From: Alloalcanivorax venustensis ISO4
GTDB taxonomy: Bacteria > Pseudomonadota > Gammaproteobacteria > Pseudomonadales > Alcanivoracaceae
Assembly: GCF_015356855.1 (NCBI RefSeq)
Contig: NZ_ARXR01000005.1
Coordinates: 62,001 to 126,000 of the forward strand
Direction: 5' to 3'
Length of the DNA: 64,000 nt
The notes under the pieces are model-generated. The model saw only the letters and a program-made list of their open reading frames with translations. It did no database searches and was not told where the DNA came from. A program made the translations under genes and the position numbers. Within the stretch, counting starts at the first letter, position 1. The number at the start of each line of letters is the position of its first letter. Below are positions 49,200 to 59,196 of this stretch, piece after piece.

Positions 49200-50186
49200 G
49201 TGACGGCAAATAAACAAGAAAAGGCAAATCGTTTACTTGAGGCGCTGATCGCCCATCTCAGCGAGTCCCTCGACCCGGACCGCCTGGACGACTGGCTGGA
49301 ACAGGAGCTGGACGCTCTGCTGGCTCAGGCCGACACGGTGCGCCTGAATGAAGCGGTGACCGCCGAGCAGATCGGCGTCACGGTGCGCAAATACGCGGTG
49401 CAGATGGAGCTGGGCGGCGGCATTCCGGAGCTGGTGGGCGAGATGGTGGACCGTCTCTATAACCACGGTATCCAGGGAGAGCGCCGGGTCGGCGAGCTGG
49501 TGGACGAGAGCACCGTGGCGGCGCTGGTCGACAAGGTGCTGGAGATCCCGCTGTCCCGGCGGGGCGTGGGCTGGCTGAGCAGCAACCCGGTGTTGCTGGC
49601 GCTGCTGGCCGGCGGCGCCCATCTGGGCCTCAAGACCTGGCTGCACCAGGGCATCCCGGAAAGCCTGCGGGGCCTGGTGGGGCGGCGGTTGCCGCCGCGC
49701 TGGCGGGCCAGCCTGGAAATGCGTCTGCAGGAGTGGCTGCTGGAGCGCACCGAGGCGCTGCTGTCCGACCCCTGGCTGTACAGCGACGATAACCTGGGCG
49801 AGCTGCGCGAACTGGTGCTGGTGGCCTGGCAGGACTTCGCCGAGCGCCCGGTGACCGAGTTGCGCGAGCTGCTCAGCAGCGAGGACATCCAGGAACTGTT
49901 CGTGATCGGCTATGACTTCTGGCGGGAGTTCCGGCACAGCGATTACTTCGCCACCATGCTGGACACCGGCATCAATGCCTTCTTCGAAAAGTACGGCGAC
50001 ACCACCCTGCGCGACCTGATCGACGAAGTGGGCATCGCCCGCGACGACCTGCTCGATGACGCCCGCCGTTTCGCGCCGCCGGTGCTGCGGCTGCTGCGCG
50101 AGCGTGGCCTGCTGGACGCCTGGCTGCGCCGTCATCTGGCGCCGTTTTTCGAGAAGCCGGAGACCCTGGCGATTCTCGACCAATAG
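49200..50186 (+). CDS. Unrecognised 328-residue protein
   Basis: I do not recognise this protein. It reads as largely helical, rich in Leu, Glu and Arg, with one moderately hydrophobic segment (WLSSNPVLLALLAGGAHLGLKTWL, cut here as residues about 120-143). There is no signal peptide, no cysteine-based metal site and no nucleotide-binding motif. Codon usage resembles its neighbours, so it looks genuinely coding. It starts at GTG with AGGAAGG upstream; an ATG five bases earlier is followed at once by a stop. It is divergent from the metal-dependent hydrolase and shares a promoter region with it, which is the only clue to its role. Confidence 0.75.
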   Translation: MTANKQEKANRLLEALIAHLSESLDPDRLDDWLEQELDALLAQADTVRLNEAVTAEQIGVTVRKYAVQMELGGGIPELVGEMVDRLYNHGIQGERRVGELVDESTVAALVDKVLEIPLSRRGVGWLSSNPVLLALLAGGAHLGLKTWLHQGIPESLRGLVGRRLPPRWRASLEMRLQEWLLERTEALLSDPWLYSDDNLGELRELVLVAWQDFAERPVTELRELLSSEDIQELFVIGYDFWREFRHSDYFATMLDTGINAFFEKYGDTTLRDLIDEVGIARDDLLDDARRFAPPVLRLLRERGLLDAWLRRHLAPFFEKPETLAILDQ

Positions 50187-50201
50187 CCGGCAAGCGGAGG
50201 G

Positions 50202-53072
50202 TCAGGCGGGGCCGTCCCCGGCCTGGCCCTGTTGCTGCAGCGCCAGGATGTCGTGCAGTTGATCCTCCGGCACCGGCCGGCTGATCAGGTAACCCTGAAT
50301 GCTGTCGCAGCCCATTTCGCGCAGGATGTTCAGGTGCTGATCGGTTTCCACCCCTTCCGCCACCACGCTCATGGTCAGGCTGTGCGCCATCTCGATGATG
50401 GCCCGGGTGATGGCCGCGTCGTCCGGGTTGTCCGCCAGGTCGGTGATGAAGGTGCGGTCGATCTTGAGCGTATCCACCGGGAACCGCTTCAGGTAGTTAA
50501 GCGATGAATAGCCGGTGCCGAAGTCGTCCAGGGACAGGCCCACGCCGCGGGCGCGCAGCCGCTCCAGCAGGGCGATGTTCTGGTCCATGTCTTCCATGAT
50601 CAGGCTCTCTGTGAGCTCCAGTTCCAGCAGTTCCGCCGGCAGGCCGGTGAGCGCCAGGATGCGGTCCACCACGTCCGCCAGGTTGCCTTTGCGGAACTGA
50701 TGGGCGGACAGGTTCACCGACACGCGGATATCGCCCAGCCCCCGATCCAGCCACTGCCGCGCCTGACGGCAGGCGCGCTCCAGCACCAGCTCGCCGATCG
50801 CGGAAATCAGGCCGGATTCTTCCGCCAGGGGAATGAACTCGGACGGCGCCAGCAGGCCCATGGTCGGGTGCTGCCAGCGCACCAGCGCTTCCACCGATGA
50901 GATGCGGCTGTCCGCCAGGTCCATCTTGGGCTGGTAGTGGACCACGAATTCGTTCTTGAAGATCGCCTTGCGCAGGCTGGTCTCCAGCGCCAGCTGTTCC
51001 ACCGACGCCATCTGCATGCCGGTACGGTAGAACTGGAAATTATTGCCGCCGCTGCGTTTCGCCTGGTGCACCGCCATTTCCGCCTGGTTGATCATCGACT
51101 GGGCTTCCTGGCCCGGGTTGGGGAACACGCTGATGCCGATGCTGGCGCCCAGCAGCAGTTCATGGCCGTCGATCAGGAACGGCTTTTTCATCATGTTGAT
51201 CAGTTTCTGGCAGAGCACGCCGATCTGCGCCTCGGCGCCGCAGTTTTCCAGCACCAGGGTGAATTCGTCGCCGCCCACCCGGGCCAGGTTTTCGTCGTTG
51301 ACGCCGCACCGGCAGATGCGCTCCGCGGCCAGCTTCAGCAGGCGGTCGCCGATCTCATGGCCGAGGCTTTCGTTGATCGGCTTGAAGCGGTCCAGGTCGA
51401 TCATCAGCAGCGCGGCTTTTTCCCGGTTCAGCCGCGCCAGGGTCAGCGCCCGCTGCAGGCGTTCGCGGAACAGCGCCCGGTTGGGCAGGCCGGTGAGGCG
51501 GTCGTAGTTGGAGAGAAACTGCACCCGCTCCTCGGCTTCCTTGCGAGAGGTAAGATCGGACAGCATCCCCACATAGCGGATCACCCGTTGTTTCTCGTCC
51601 AGCACGCTGCTGATCTGCAGCCATTCCGGGAAGGGCTCGCCGTTGCGCCGCCGTTCGTTGATCTCGCCTTCCCAGAACCCGGTGCGGCGCAGCGCCAGGG
51701 TGATCGCGCGGTAAGTGCTGCGGTTGCGGTCGATGTGGTCGGTGTCGGCGATGGTGCGGCCGAGCACGTCCTGCTCCGGGTAGCCGGTGATCTGCTCGAA
51801 GCGGGCGTTCACCGCCAGGAACTGGAAGTTGCGGTTCAGAATGAAGATGCCTTCCGGGGCGTTCTCGAACACCGTCGCCGCCAGCCGCTGCTGTTCCTGG
51901 GCTTCGCGGGTGGCGGTGATGTCCCGGCGGGTGCCGATCATGCGCAGGGCGCGGCCCTTGTCGTTCCAGTCCACCACCCGGCCTTCGTCCTCGATCCAGC
52001 ACCAGGGGCCCTCGGCGTGGCGCAGCCGGTAGATGGCGTGGTAACGGTCGGTCTCGCCCTTGAAGTGGGCGATCATGGCGCGGCGGATGGCGGGGAAATC
52101 GTCCGGGTGGACCAGTTGCTGCAGGTCGCCGAAGAAGTTTCTGAAATACTCGCTTTCGTAGCCCAGCAGCCGGTCGAAGTTGGTGTGGTAATTGGTGCCG
52201 GTGACCAGATTCCAGTCCCACAGCCCGATGTTGCTGGCGTCCAGCGCCAGTTGCAGGCGCTCGCCGGTGGCGCTTAATTCCCGGTTGGCCTGCTCCAGGG
52301 CACGTGTGCGGTCGCTGACCATGGACTCCAGCCGGTCGTTGGCTTCCTGCAGGCGCCGGCGCGCCTCCTTGCGTTCCATGATTTCGTCGGCCAGTTTTTC
52401 ATTGAGCGCTTCGGCGTTGGCCCGCGCCCGGTCCAGGTAGTCAATCAGCGCGGTGTTGCTGATCTGCAGATCCAGGGCCTGGTGCGTGGTCATATTGATG
52501 CGGCGGGCGGCGACGAACAGAAAGGCGCCGGTGGCCACCAGCATGGCCGCCAGGGCCGGCTCGTTGTCGTTGGCCAGCAGCAGCTGCACGCACGACGGCG
52601 CCAGCAGGCAAATCTGATACATGAGCACGGTGGGCAAATGGCTGCTGTACGCCGACAGCGCCAGGATGCTCAGGCCGGTGCCCAGGCTGCTCATGGTCAG
52701 CTGCGCGTAGAGCATCGACTCGGAGAGCAGGGTGTCCGTGGGGTTGAACAGAAAGCCGCCGATGCCCATCGCCACCGCGGTGGCCAGCACGCTCACCGAC
52801 ACCTTGCGCAGATCGGCGCGGTCGCCGTTGCGCAGCGGCCGGCTCAACAGCAGCCAGCTCACCCGGGCAAGAATCAGCGTGGTGACCGCCAGTGCCCACA
52901 CCAGCAAGGTGGCGCGCGGCACCGGCGAGTCCCAGTAAGCCCAGGTCGCCGCGATCACCGCCAGGCCTTCCAGCACGTTCATGCCTTTGATCCCGGAAAG
53001 GAGATGCTGGCATTGAGCGCGGGTCACGGCCTGCTGCTGCTTGCTTGGTTGTGACTCGAATGCTGTCGACAC
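50202..53072 (-). CDS. Membrane-bound PAS-GGDEF-EAL cyclic-di-GMP enzyme
   Basis: This encodes 956 residues. An N-terminal sensor of about six membrane helices (residues 30-200) and a coiled coil (about 215-280) lead to two PAS/PAC units (about 285-410 and 410-525). A GGDEF domain follows with intact RVGGDEFT, then an EAL domain with [47 protein letters not shown] and AEGVET. Both catalytic signatures are intact, so it could make or degrade c-di-GMP; the complete EAL set favours phosphodiesterase activity. It starts at GTG with a weak ribosome-binding site. The usual ND of the GGDEF domain reads NE here. Confidence 0.9.
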   Translation of the reverse strand: MSTAFESQPSKQQQAVTRAQCQHLLSGIKGMNVLEGLAVIAATWAYWDSPVPRATLLVWALAVTTLILARVSWLLLSRPLRNGDRADLRKVSVSVLATAVAMGIGGFLFNPTDTLLSESMLYAQLTMSSLGTGLSILALSAYSSHLPTVLMYQICLLAPSCVQLLLANDNEPALAAMLVATGAFLFVAARRINMTTHQALDLQISNTALIDYLDRARANAEALNEKLADEIMERKEARRRLQEANDRLESMVSDRTRALEQANRELSATGERLQLALDASNIGLWDWNLVTGTNYHTNFDRLLGYESEYFRNFFGDLQQLVHPDDFPAIRRAMIAHFKGETDRYHAIYRLRHAEGPWCWIEDEGRVVDWNDKGRALRMIGTRRDITATREAQEQQRLAATVFENAPEGIFILNRNFQFLAVNARFEQITGYPEQDVLGRTIADTDHIDRNRSTYRAITLALRRTGFWEGEINERRRNGEPFPEWLQISSVLDEKQRVIRYVGMLSDLTSRKEAEERVQFLSNYDRLTGLPNRALFRERLQRALTLARLNREKAALLMIDLDRFKPINESLGHEIGDRLLKLAAERICRCGVNDENLARVGGDEFTLVLENCGAEAQIGVLCQKLINMMKKPFLIDGHELLLGASIGISVFPNPGQEAQSMINQAEMAVHQAKRSGGNNFQFYRTGMQMASVEQLALETSLRKAIFKNEFVVHYQPKMDLADSRISSVEALVRWQHPTMGLLAPSEFIPLAEESGLISAIGELVLERACRQARQWLDRGLGDIRVSVNLSAHQFRKGNLADVVDRILALTGLPAELLELELTESLIMEDMDQNIALLERLRARGVGLSLDDFGTGYSSLNYLKRFPVDTLKIDRTFITDLADNPDDAAITRAIIEMAHSLTMSVVAEGVETDQHLNILREMGCDSIQGYLISRPVPEDQLHDILALQQQGQAGDGPA

Positions 53073-53272
53073 GGATAAAGATTCCAGGCTCGGAGCCTTG
53101 GGCGCCGGTGAGTAAGTCGCTCCCGCGTATGGCTCGGGAACCCGTAGGCATAAGTGACGCCCGGCTTTTTCTTTGGCAGTTTACCCAGCCCCACCGCGAA
53201 GGGAAACCGGATCACCGGGGCTGCGTCACAACCTGCCGCGCCAAAGCGGCGGTTCTGGTAAACTCCGCCGCC

Positions 53273-55432
53273 ATGGATGATGTGACTTCCCTTATTGAAG
53301 GCCTTAACCCGGCTCAGCGCGACGCGGTGACCGCCGAAGACCGGCACCTGCTGGTGCTGGCCGGTGCCGGCTCGGGCAAGACCCGGGTGCTGGTGCACCG
53401 TATCGCCTGGCAGATCGCCACCGAACAGGCGTCGCCGTTCGGTATTCTCGCCGTGACATTCACCAACAAGGCGGCGGCGGAAATGCGCGGCCGCATCGAG
53501 CAGCTGCTCGACATGCCCGCCGGCGGCATGTGGGTGGGCACCTTCCACGGCATCGCCCACCGCCTGCTGCGCCAGCACTGGCAGGAAGCGGGTCTGCCGC
53601 AGAACTTCGAGATCATCGACGCCGACGATCAGCAGCGCCTGATCAAGCGGGTGATCCGCGAGCTGGGGCTGGACGAACAGCGCTGGCCGGCGCGCCAGGC
53701 CACCTGGTTCATCAACGGCCAGAAGGACGAGGGCCTGCGCGCCGCGCATATGGACGTGGCCGGCGGCGACCTGTTTCTGCAGACCATGCAGAAAATCTAT
53801 CTGGCCTACGAGGAAGCCTGCGCCCGGGGCGGCCTGGTGGACTTCAACGAGATGCTGCTGCGTGTGCTGGAGCTGTTCCGCGACAACGACGAGCTGCGCG
53901 GGCACTATCAGCGCCGCTTCCGGCACATTCTGGTGGACGAGTTCCAGGACACCAACGCCATTCAGTACGCCTGGCTGCGGCTGCTCACCAACGACGACAA
54001 CGCCGCCACCATCGTCGGCGACGACGACCAGTCCATCTACGGCTGGCGCGGCGCCAAGATCGAGAACATCCACAAGTTCAGCCGTGACTTCCCCGACACC
54101 CGTACCGTGCGCCTGGAGCAGAACTACCGCTCCACCGGCACCATTCTGAACGCCGCCAACGCGGTGATCAGCGTCAACAGTGACCGGCTCGGCAAGGAGC
54201 TGTGGACCGACGGCGGCGACGGCGAGCCGATCCGCCTGTACGCCGGGTTCAACGAGGTGGACGAAGCGCGCTTTATCGCCGGTAAGGTGGAAAGCCTGGG
54301 CCAGCAGGGCATGGCGCGCCGGGAAATGGCGGTGCTGTACCGCTCCAACGCCCAGTCCCGGGTGCTGGAGGAGGCCTTTCTGCAGGCCGGTATTCCGTAC
54401 CGCATCTACGGCGGCCAGCGCTTCTTCGAGCGCGCCGAGATCAAGAACGCCTTGGCCTACCTGCGCCTGCTCAACAACCGCCGGGCGGACGCCGCCTTCG
54501 AGCGGGTGGTCAACACCCCCACCCGGGGCATCGGCGCCAAGACCCTGGAGATCCTCCGCGATCTGGCCCGCCAGCGCGGCGTGCCGCTGTGGGACGCGGC
54601 GGCGGCGCTGATCAACGAGCGGCTGCTCACCGCCCGCGCCGGCAATGCCTTGCTCGCCTTCCTCAAGCTGGTGGACAAGCTGGCCGAGGAAACCGAAGGG
54701 TTAGGGCTGGCGGAAACCACCGAACACGTGATCGCCGCCAGCGGCCTGCTGGATTACCACGGCCAGGACAAGGGCGAAAAAGCCCAGCAGCGCCTGGACA
54801 ACCTGCGCGAGCTGGTTTCCGCCACCCGCCAGTTCGGTGACGAAGAGGGCGAGGAGGATCCGCTCAGCGCCTTCCTGGACCACGCCGCGCTGGAATCCGG
54901 CGAAGGCCAGGCCGATGCCCATGAGGACGCGGTGCAGATGATGACCCTGCACTCCGCCAAGGGGCTGGAATTTCCGGTGGTGTTCATCACCGGCCTGGAA
55001 GAGGGCCTGTTCCCGCATCAGATGTCCTCGGACGATCCGGTGCGTCTCGCCGAAGAGCGCCGGCTCTGTTACGTGGGGCTGACCCGGGCAATGCGCGAGC
55101 TCTACCTGACCCACGCGGAAAGTCGGCGCCTGTACGGCAACGAAACGCTCAATCCGCCCAGCCGCTTCCTGCGCGAAATTCCCGCCGAGCTGGTGGAAGA
55201 GGTGCGCGCCCGGGCCGGCTTCAGCCGTCCGCTGGGCGGCGGTGGCGGGGGGCCGCGCCAGCAGGACGCCAATGGTATTGTGTTGGGGGCGCGCGTCCTG
55301 CATCCCAAATTCGGTGAGGGCACGGTGCTGCATTTCGAGGGCCAGGGGCCCAATGCGCGGCTGCAAATCAACTTCGACGGCGTCGGCACCAAATGGCTGG
55401 TCAGCCAGTACGCCCGACTCGATGTGATCTAG
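53273..55432 (+). CDS. uvrD: DNA helicase II UvrD
   Basis: This encodes a 719-residue superfamily 1A 3'-5' helicase of nucleotide-excision and mismatch repair. Walker A is GAGSGKT (31-37); FTNKAAAEMRGRI, ILVDEFQDTN (Walker B), GDDDQSIYGWRGA, LEQNYRST and the C-terminal TLHSAKGLEFPVVF are all present. The ATG at 53273 aligns with the E. coli start. The C-terminal Tudor-like segment GARVLHPKFGEGTVL, which binds RNA polymerase, is conserved. I saw no clear LexA box upstream. A short GC hairpin (55434-55450) without T-run follows. Confidence 0.96.
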   Translation: MDDVTSLIEGLNPAQRDAVTAEDRHLLVLAGAGSGKTRVLVHRIAWQIATEQASPFGILAVTFTNKAAAEMRGRIEQLLDMPAGGMWVGTFHGIAHRLLRQHWQEAGLPQNFEIIDADDQQRLIKRVIRELGLDEQRWPARQATWFINGQKDEGLRAAHMDVAGGDLFLQTMQKIYLAYEEACARGGLVDFNEMLLRVLELFRDNDELRGHYQRRFRHILVDEFQDTNAIQYAWLRLLTNDDNAATIVGDDDQSIYGWRGAKIENIHKFSRDFPDTRTVRLEQNYRSTGTILNAANAVISVNSDRLGKELWTDGGDGEPIRLYAGFNEVDEARFIAGKVESLGQQGMARREMAVLYRSNAQSRVLEEAFLQAGIPYRIYGGQRFFERAEIKNALAYLRLLNNRRADAAFERVVNTPTRGIGAKTLEILRDLARQRGVPLWDAAAALINERLLTARAGNALLAFLKLVDKLAEETEGLGLAETTEHVIAASGLLDYHGQDKGEKAQQRLDNLRELVSATRQFGDEEGEEDPLSAFLDHAALESGEGQADAHEDAVQMMTLHSAKGLEFPVVFITGLEEGLFPHQMSSDDPVRLAEERRLCYVGLTRAMRELYLTHAESRRLYGNETLNPPSRFLREIPAELVEEVRARAGFSRPLGGGGGGPRQQDANGIVLGARVLHPKFGEGTVLHFEGQGPNARLQINFDGVGTKWLVSQYARLDVI

Positions 55433-55477
55433 GGCCGCCCGGCGGCCCACTAACAATAAAACCAACGGGAGAGTTCC

Positions 55478-56626
55478 ATGGATCGTCGTAAATTCGTCTC
55501 CGCGCTGGGCCTCGGCCTGGGCGCCGCGGCGCTGGCCGGTTGCGGCCAGAACGAAAGCGAGAACAAGCCGGCCGCCGGCGGCGACAACGCCCCGGCCAAA
55601 GCCGCCGATAACGAAGTCCGCGAGTGGAAGCTGGTCACCGCCTGGCCGAAGAATTACCCGGGCCTGGGCACCGGCGCCAACCGCTTCGCGGAACGGGTCA
55701 CCGCCATGTCCGGCGGCCGTCTGACCATCAAGGTGCACGGCGCCGGCGAGCTGGTGCCGGCCATGGGCGTGTTCGACGCGGTGCGCGACGGCAGCGCCGA
55801 GATGGGCCACTCCGCCTCCTACTACTGGAAAGGCAAGCACCCGGCCACGCCCTTCTTCACCGCGGTGCCGTTCGGCCTCACCGCCCAGGAGCTCAACAGC
55901 TGGGTCAACTTCGGCGGCGGCCAGGAGCTGTGGGACGAGTTGTACGGCGAGTTCGGCCTCAAGCCGCTGCCGTGCGGTAACAGCGGCACCCAGATGGCCG
56001 GCTGGTTCCGTAAGGAGATCAACAGCCTAGAAGACATCAAAGGGCTCAAGATCCGCGCCCCCGGCCTGGCCGGCGAAGTGATGCAGCGCATCGGCGCCAC
56101 CCCGGTGCAGATGCCCGGCGGTGAGGTGTTCACCTCCATGCAGACCGGCGCCCTGGACGCCGCCGACTGGGTCGGCCCCTATAACGACCTGACCTTCGGC
56201 CTGCACAAAGTGGCCAAGTACTACTACTACCCCGGTTGGCAGGAACCCGGCGCCATGCTGGAGATGATGATCAACAAGGAGAAGTGGGACGCGCTGCCGG
56301 AAGATTTGCAGGCCATCGTCAAAAGCGCCGCCGAAGCGGAAAACCAGCACATCTACGACGAGTTCACCGCGCGCAACGCGGAAGCGCTCAAGCAGCTGGT
56401 GAACGAGCACGGCGTCGAGCTGCGCCGGCTGCCGGACGAGGTGCTTGAGGCGCTGGAAAAAACCAGCCAGGAGGCGGTGGAGGATCTGGTCGCCGGCAAC
56501 GACCAGGCGCGGCGGATTTATGAGTCCTATCGCGACTTCCGGGATTCGGTGATGCCGTACATCGCGGTGGCCGAGCAGTCCGCGCTTAACGTCCGTTCCA
56601 CGGTGTTGGGCCAGAAGGCGCCGTAA
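55478..56626 (+). CDS. TRAP transporter substrate-binding lipoprotein (TakP/DctP type)
   Basis: This encodes 382 residues. The N-terminus combines a Tat-like MDRRKF with a lipobox LAGC (Cys near 22), then a low-complexity linker. The mature part has WKLVTAWPKNYPGLG, the carboxylate-binding GWFRKEI arginine region and DAADWVGPYND plus YYYYPGWQEPG, which match the 2-oxoacid/lactate-binding TakP-like DctP proteins. It delivers a monocarboxylate to the DctQM permease, which here is on the opposite strand 0.4 kb away instead of in the same operon. Confidence 0.87.
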   Translation: MDRRKFVSALGLGLGAAALAGCGQNESENKPAAGGDNAPAKAADNEVREWKLVTAWPKNYPGLGTGANRFAERVTAMSGGRLTIKVHGAGELVPAMGVFDAVRDGSAEMGHSASYYWKGKHPATPFFTAVPFGLTAQELNSWVNFGGGQELWDELYGEFGLKPLPCGNSGTQMAGWFRKEINSLEDIKGLKIRAPGLAGEVMQRIGATPVQMPGGEVFTSMQTGALDAADWVGPYNDLTFGLHKVAKYYYYPGWQEPGAMLEMMINKEKWDALPEDLQAIVKSAAEAENQHIYDEFTARNAEALKQLVNEHGVELRRLPDEVLEALEKTSQEAVEDLVAGNDQARRIYESYRDFRDSVMPYIAVAEQSALNVRSTVLGQKAP

Positions 56627-56642
56627 GGCGCCCTTCGGCGTT

Positions 56643-57032
56643 TCAGTCCCGGGGCACCGAGCGGGTGCGGCCGTTCTCGTCGATGGCGACGAACGTGAAG
56701 TGCCCCTCGGTGACCTTCGCCAGACCGCCCTCATCCTCGACGATCCACACTTCCACCAGAATCTGCATGGAGCTGCGGCCGATGTCCTGCATCCGCGTGT
56801 AGCAGCTCACCACCGCGCCCACCGGCACCGGCCGCAGAAACGCCATGGAGTCGATCGCCACCGTGGCGACCCGGCCCTTGGCGCGCGCCCGCGCGGTCAC
56901 CGCGCCGGCCAGGTCCATCTGCGATACCAGCCAGCCGCCGAAAATATCCCCGTTCCAGTTGGCGTTCTCGGGCATGGCGATGGTTTGCAGGGCCAGCGTG
57001 CCCTGCGGTTGGGGAATGTCGTCGTTGGTCAT
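56643..57032 (-). CDS. Acyl-CoA thioesterase, YciA-like
   Basis: This encodes a 129-residue hotdog thioesterase. NANWNGDIFGGWLVSQMD is the YciA/acyl-CoA thioester hydrolase active-site segment, with the catalytic Asp in GDIFGG. YciA enzymes hydrolyse a broad range of acyl-CoAs in the cytoplasm. It lies six bases after dctM on the same strand, so it is probably the last gene of that operon, and converges with the TRAP binding-protein gene. Confidence 0.88.
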   Translation of the reverse strand: MTNDDIPQPQGTLALQTIAMPENANWNGDIFGGWLVSQMDLAGAVTARARAKGRVATVAIDSMAFLRPVPVGAVVSCYTRMQDIGRSSMQILVEVWIVEDEGGLAKVTEGHFTFVAIDENGRTRSVPRD

Positions 57033-57038
57033 GTCTTG

Positions 57039-58418
57039 TTATCCATATAAAAGCCCCGGCAACCAGGTGGCCAGTTCCGGGAACAGCGCCAGGATGCCGA
57101 GCATCGTCAATTGAATCAGGATGAAGGGTATCACGCCTTTATAGATCTGCGAGGTGCGCACTTCCGGCGGCGCCACGCCGCGCAGATAGAACAGCGCGAA
57201 GCCGAACGGCGGCGTCAGGAACGAGGTCTGCAGGTTGAGCGCGATCATCACCCCCAGCCACACCGGGTCCACGCCCATGGACAGCAGCACCGGCCCCACG
57301 ATCGGCACCACCACGAAGGTGATCTCCATAAAGTCGAGGATAAAGCCGAGCAGAAACACGATCAGCATCACCACCAGGGTGGCGCCCAGCACGCCGCCGG
57401 GCAGGGCGTCGAACAGGTGCTCCACGGTCTCGTCGCCGCCGAACGCGCGGAACACCAGCGAAAACAGGCTGGCGCCGATCAGAATCATGAACACCATGGC
57501 GGTGACGCGGGTGGTGCTGCGCACCGTTTCGCGCAGGATGTGCCGGTCCAGATGGCGGCCGAACGCGGCCAGCAGCAGGGCGCCGAAGGCGCCCACGCCG
57601 GCCGCTTCCGTGGCCGTGGCCAGGCCGGTGAGAATGGAGCCCAGCACCGCGGTGATCAGCAGCAGCGGCGCCACCAACCCGCCCAGCAGGGACACCGCCT
57701 CGGCGCCGCCTTCGATGTTGGCGTCTTCCCGTTTCATGGCCGGCGCCTGCTCCGGCCGCAGGGTGCTGATCACCACCACGTAGAGCAGGTACATGCCGAC
57801 CAGAATCAGGCCCGGTACCAGCGCGCCGACAAACAGATCCCCCACCGACACCGTGTCCAGCGACCACAGGCCCTGGCGCAATTGGGCTTCCTGGTAGGCG
57901 GTGGAGAGCACGTCGCCGAGCAGCACCAGGGCGATGGACGGCGGAATGATCTGCCCCAGGGTGCCGGTGGCGCAGATCAGGCCGGTGGCCAGGCCCGGGT
58001 TATAGCCGTGGCGCAACATGGTGGGCAGCGACAGCAGCCCCATGGTCACCACGGTGGCGCCGACGATGCCGGTGCTGGCGGCCAGCAGCGCACCCACCAG
58101 CACGATGGCCAGGCCCAGGCCGCCGGGGAACACCGCCAGCAGGCGCCCCATGCTGGCCAGCAGGCGCTCGGCGACCCGGGATTTCTCCAGCATCACGCCC
58201 ATGAACACGAACAGCGGCACCGCCATCAGGCTGGTGTTCTCGATGATGCCGAACAGTCGCCCGGGCAGGAACGTCAGGTCGGTCATGCTCAGGCTGCCGC
58301 CGAGCAGGCCGCCGGCGGCGAATATCAGCGCCACGCCGCCCAGGCAGAACGCCACCGGGTAGCCGCTCAGCAGGGTCACGCCCACGGCCACGAACATCAG
58401 CAGGGGGATCAGCTCCAT
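57039..58418 (-). CDS. dctM: TRAP transporter large permease (DctM)
   Basis: This encodes 459 residues with about 12-13 membrane helices. The family segments FVFMGVMLEKSRVAERLL, ICATGTLGQIIPPSIALVLLGD and MEITFVVVPIVGPVL are characteristic of the DctM elevator subunit, which couples Na+ entry to substrate uptake. A cytoplasmic insertion near residue 220 is usual in the TakQM-like group. It overlaps dctQ by ten bases. Confidence 0.94.
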   Translation of the reverse strand: MELIPLLMFVAVGVTLLSGYPVAFCLGGVALIFAAGGLLGGSLSMTDLTFLPGRLFGIIENTSLMAVPLFVFMGVMLEKSRVAERLLASMGRLLAVFPGGLGLAIVLVGALLAASTGIVGATVVTMGLLSLPTMLRHGYNPGLATGLICATGTLGQIIPPSIALVLLGDVLSTAYQEAQLRQGLWSLDTVSVGDLFVGALVPGLILVGMYLLYVVVISTLRPEQAPAMKREDANIEGGAEAVSLLGGLVAPLLLITAVLGSILTGLATATEAAGVGAFGALLLAAFGRHLDRHILRETVRSTTRVTAMVFMILIGASLFSLVFRAFGGDETVEHLFDALPGGVLGATLVVMLIVFLLGFILDFMEITFVVVPIVGPVLLSMGVDPVWLGVMIALNLQTSFLTPPFGFALFYLRGVAPPEVRTSQIYKGVIPFILIQLTMLGILALFPELATWLPGLLYG

Positions 58419-58972
58419 GCGTCCCCCTCGTCCTCAAGATCCTCTTGCGGCGGGGTGGCGCCGGCCAGCGTCAGGCCGTGGCGGATCAGCTCCGCCGCGG
58501 CCTGCAGGGTCAGCAGCGCCGGCAGCGCCAGCAGCAGGCTCTTGAGCAGGAACACCAGCGGCAGGCCGCCGTTGTCGGACTTTTCCAGGCCGGCCCAGCT
58601 GCGCATCACATACTGAAAACTCAGTCCGAAGATCGCCGCGCACACCGGCAGCAGCAGGAACAGCGTGCCCAGCACATTGACCAGCGCCCGCTTGCGGGGG
58701 CTGAAATGCTGGTAAAACACGTCCACCCGCACATGCTCGTCCAGGGCCAGGGCGTAGGCGGCGCCCAGCATGAACAGAGAGCCATGCAAATAAATGAGGC
58801 TCTCCTGAAGGGCGATATTGCCGATGCCGAACCCGTAGCGCAGCACCACCACCAGCACCATCAGCAGCACCATGGCCAGGGAAAACCAGGCGCACAGATG
58901 CCCGACGCCGCAGGTGAAGGCGGTCAGGCGCTGTTGCCAGCGTTTCAGGTGCTGCAGGCGTTGTCGGGTCAA
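58409..58972 (-). CDS. dctQ: TRAP transporter small permease (DctQ)
   Basis: This encodes 187 residues with four membrane helices and the family phrase LGAAYALALDEHVRVDVFYQHFSPRKRA. DctQ is the scaffold of the QM complex. The start codon is TTG at 58972 with GAGG six bases upstream; no ATG fits. The first gene of a dctQ-dctM-yciA unit, it sits behind a good promoter. Confidence 0.92.
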   Translation of the reverse strand: MTRQRLQHLKRWQQRLTAFTCGVGHLCAWFSLAMVLLMVLVVVLRYGFGIGNIALQESLIYLHGSLFMLGAAYALALDEHVRVDVFYQHFSPRKRALVNVLGTLFLLLPVCAAIFGLSFQYVMRSWAGLEKSDNGGLPLVFLLKSLLLALPALLTLQAAAELIRHGLTLAGATPPQEDLEDEGDAWS

Positions 58973-59005
58973 AATGGCCTCGCCGGGGGTGTCCGATGCG
59001 GCGCG

Positions 59006-59034
59006 ATTATACGGGTGATGGGCGCCGGGGTCAG
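59006..59034 (-). promoter_or_regulatory. Promoter of the dctQM-yciA unit
   Basis: On the minus strand CTGACC (59029-59034), 17 bases and a perfect TATAAT (59006-59011) stand 34 bases before the TTG start of dctQ. Confidence 0.5.
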
Positions 59035-59094
59035 CAAAACCGGGCCCCCGGGCGTCCCGGGCGCCGTGGTGCGGGTGCGCAAAGAGTCCGGTTT

Positions 59095-59128
59095 ATGTAA
59101 TGTTGCTGTCACATATCGCCTCTAGCAT
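59095..59128 (+). promoter_or_regulatory. Pho box and promoter of pstS
   Basis: Two heptamers 11 bases apart, ATGTAAT (59095-59101) and CTGTCAC (59106-59112), match the PhoB-binding Pho box; the second matches at every position and the first at five of seven. TAGCAT follows ten bases later as -10, the spacing known for PhoB-activated promoters. It indicates induction of pstS by phosphate starvation. Confidence 0.8.
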
Positions 59129-59196
59129 GCGTCATGCCTGAAGAGAAGAAGCCGGGTTGAGACCAACGCCGGCGCCATGCAACCAGGAGGCTAACA

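Noticed and set aside
53073-53272. A cyclic-di-GMP riboswitch before the GGDEF-EAL gene
   Set aside because: The region has a few GC hairpins but not the conserved GEMM tetraloop and receptor sequences.
53200-53272. A LexA box before uvrD
   Set aside because: No CTGT-N8-ACAG sequence was found in the upstream region.
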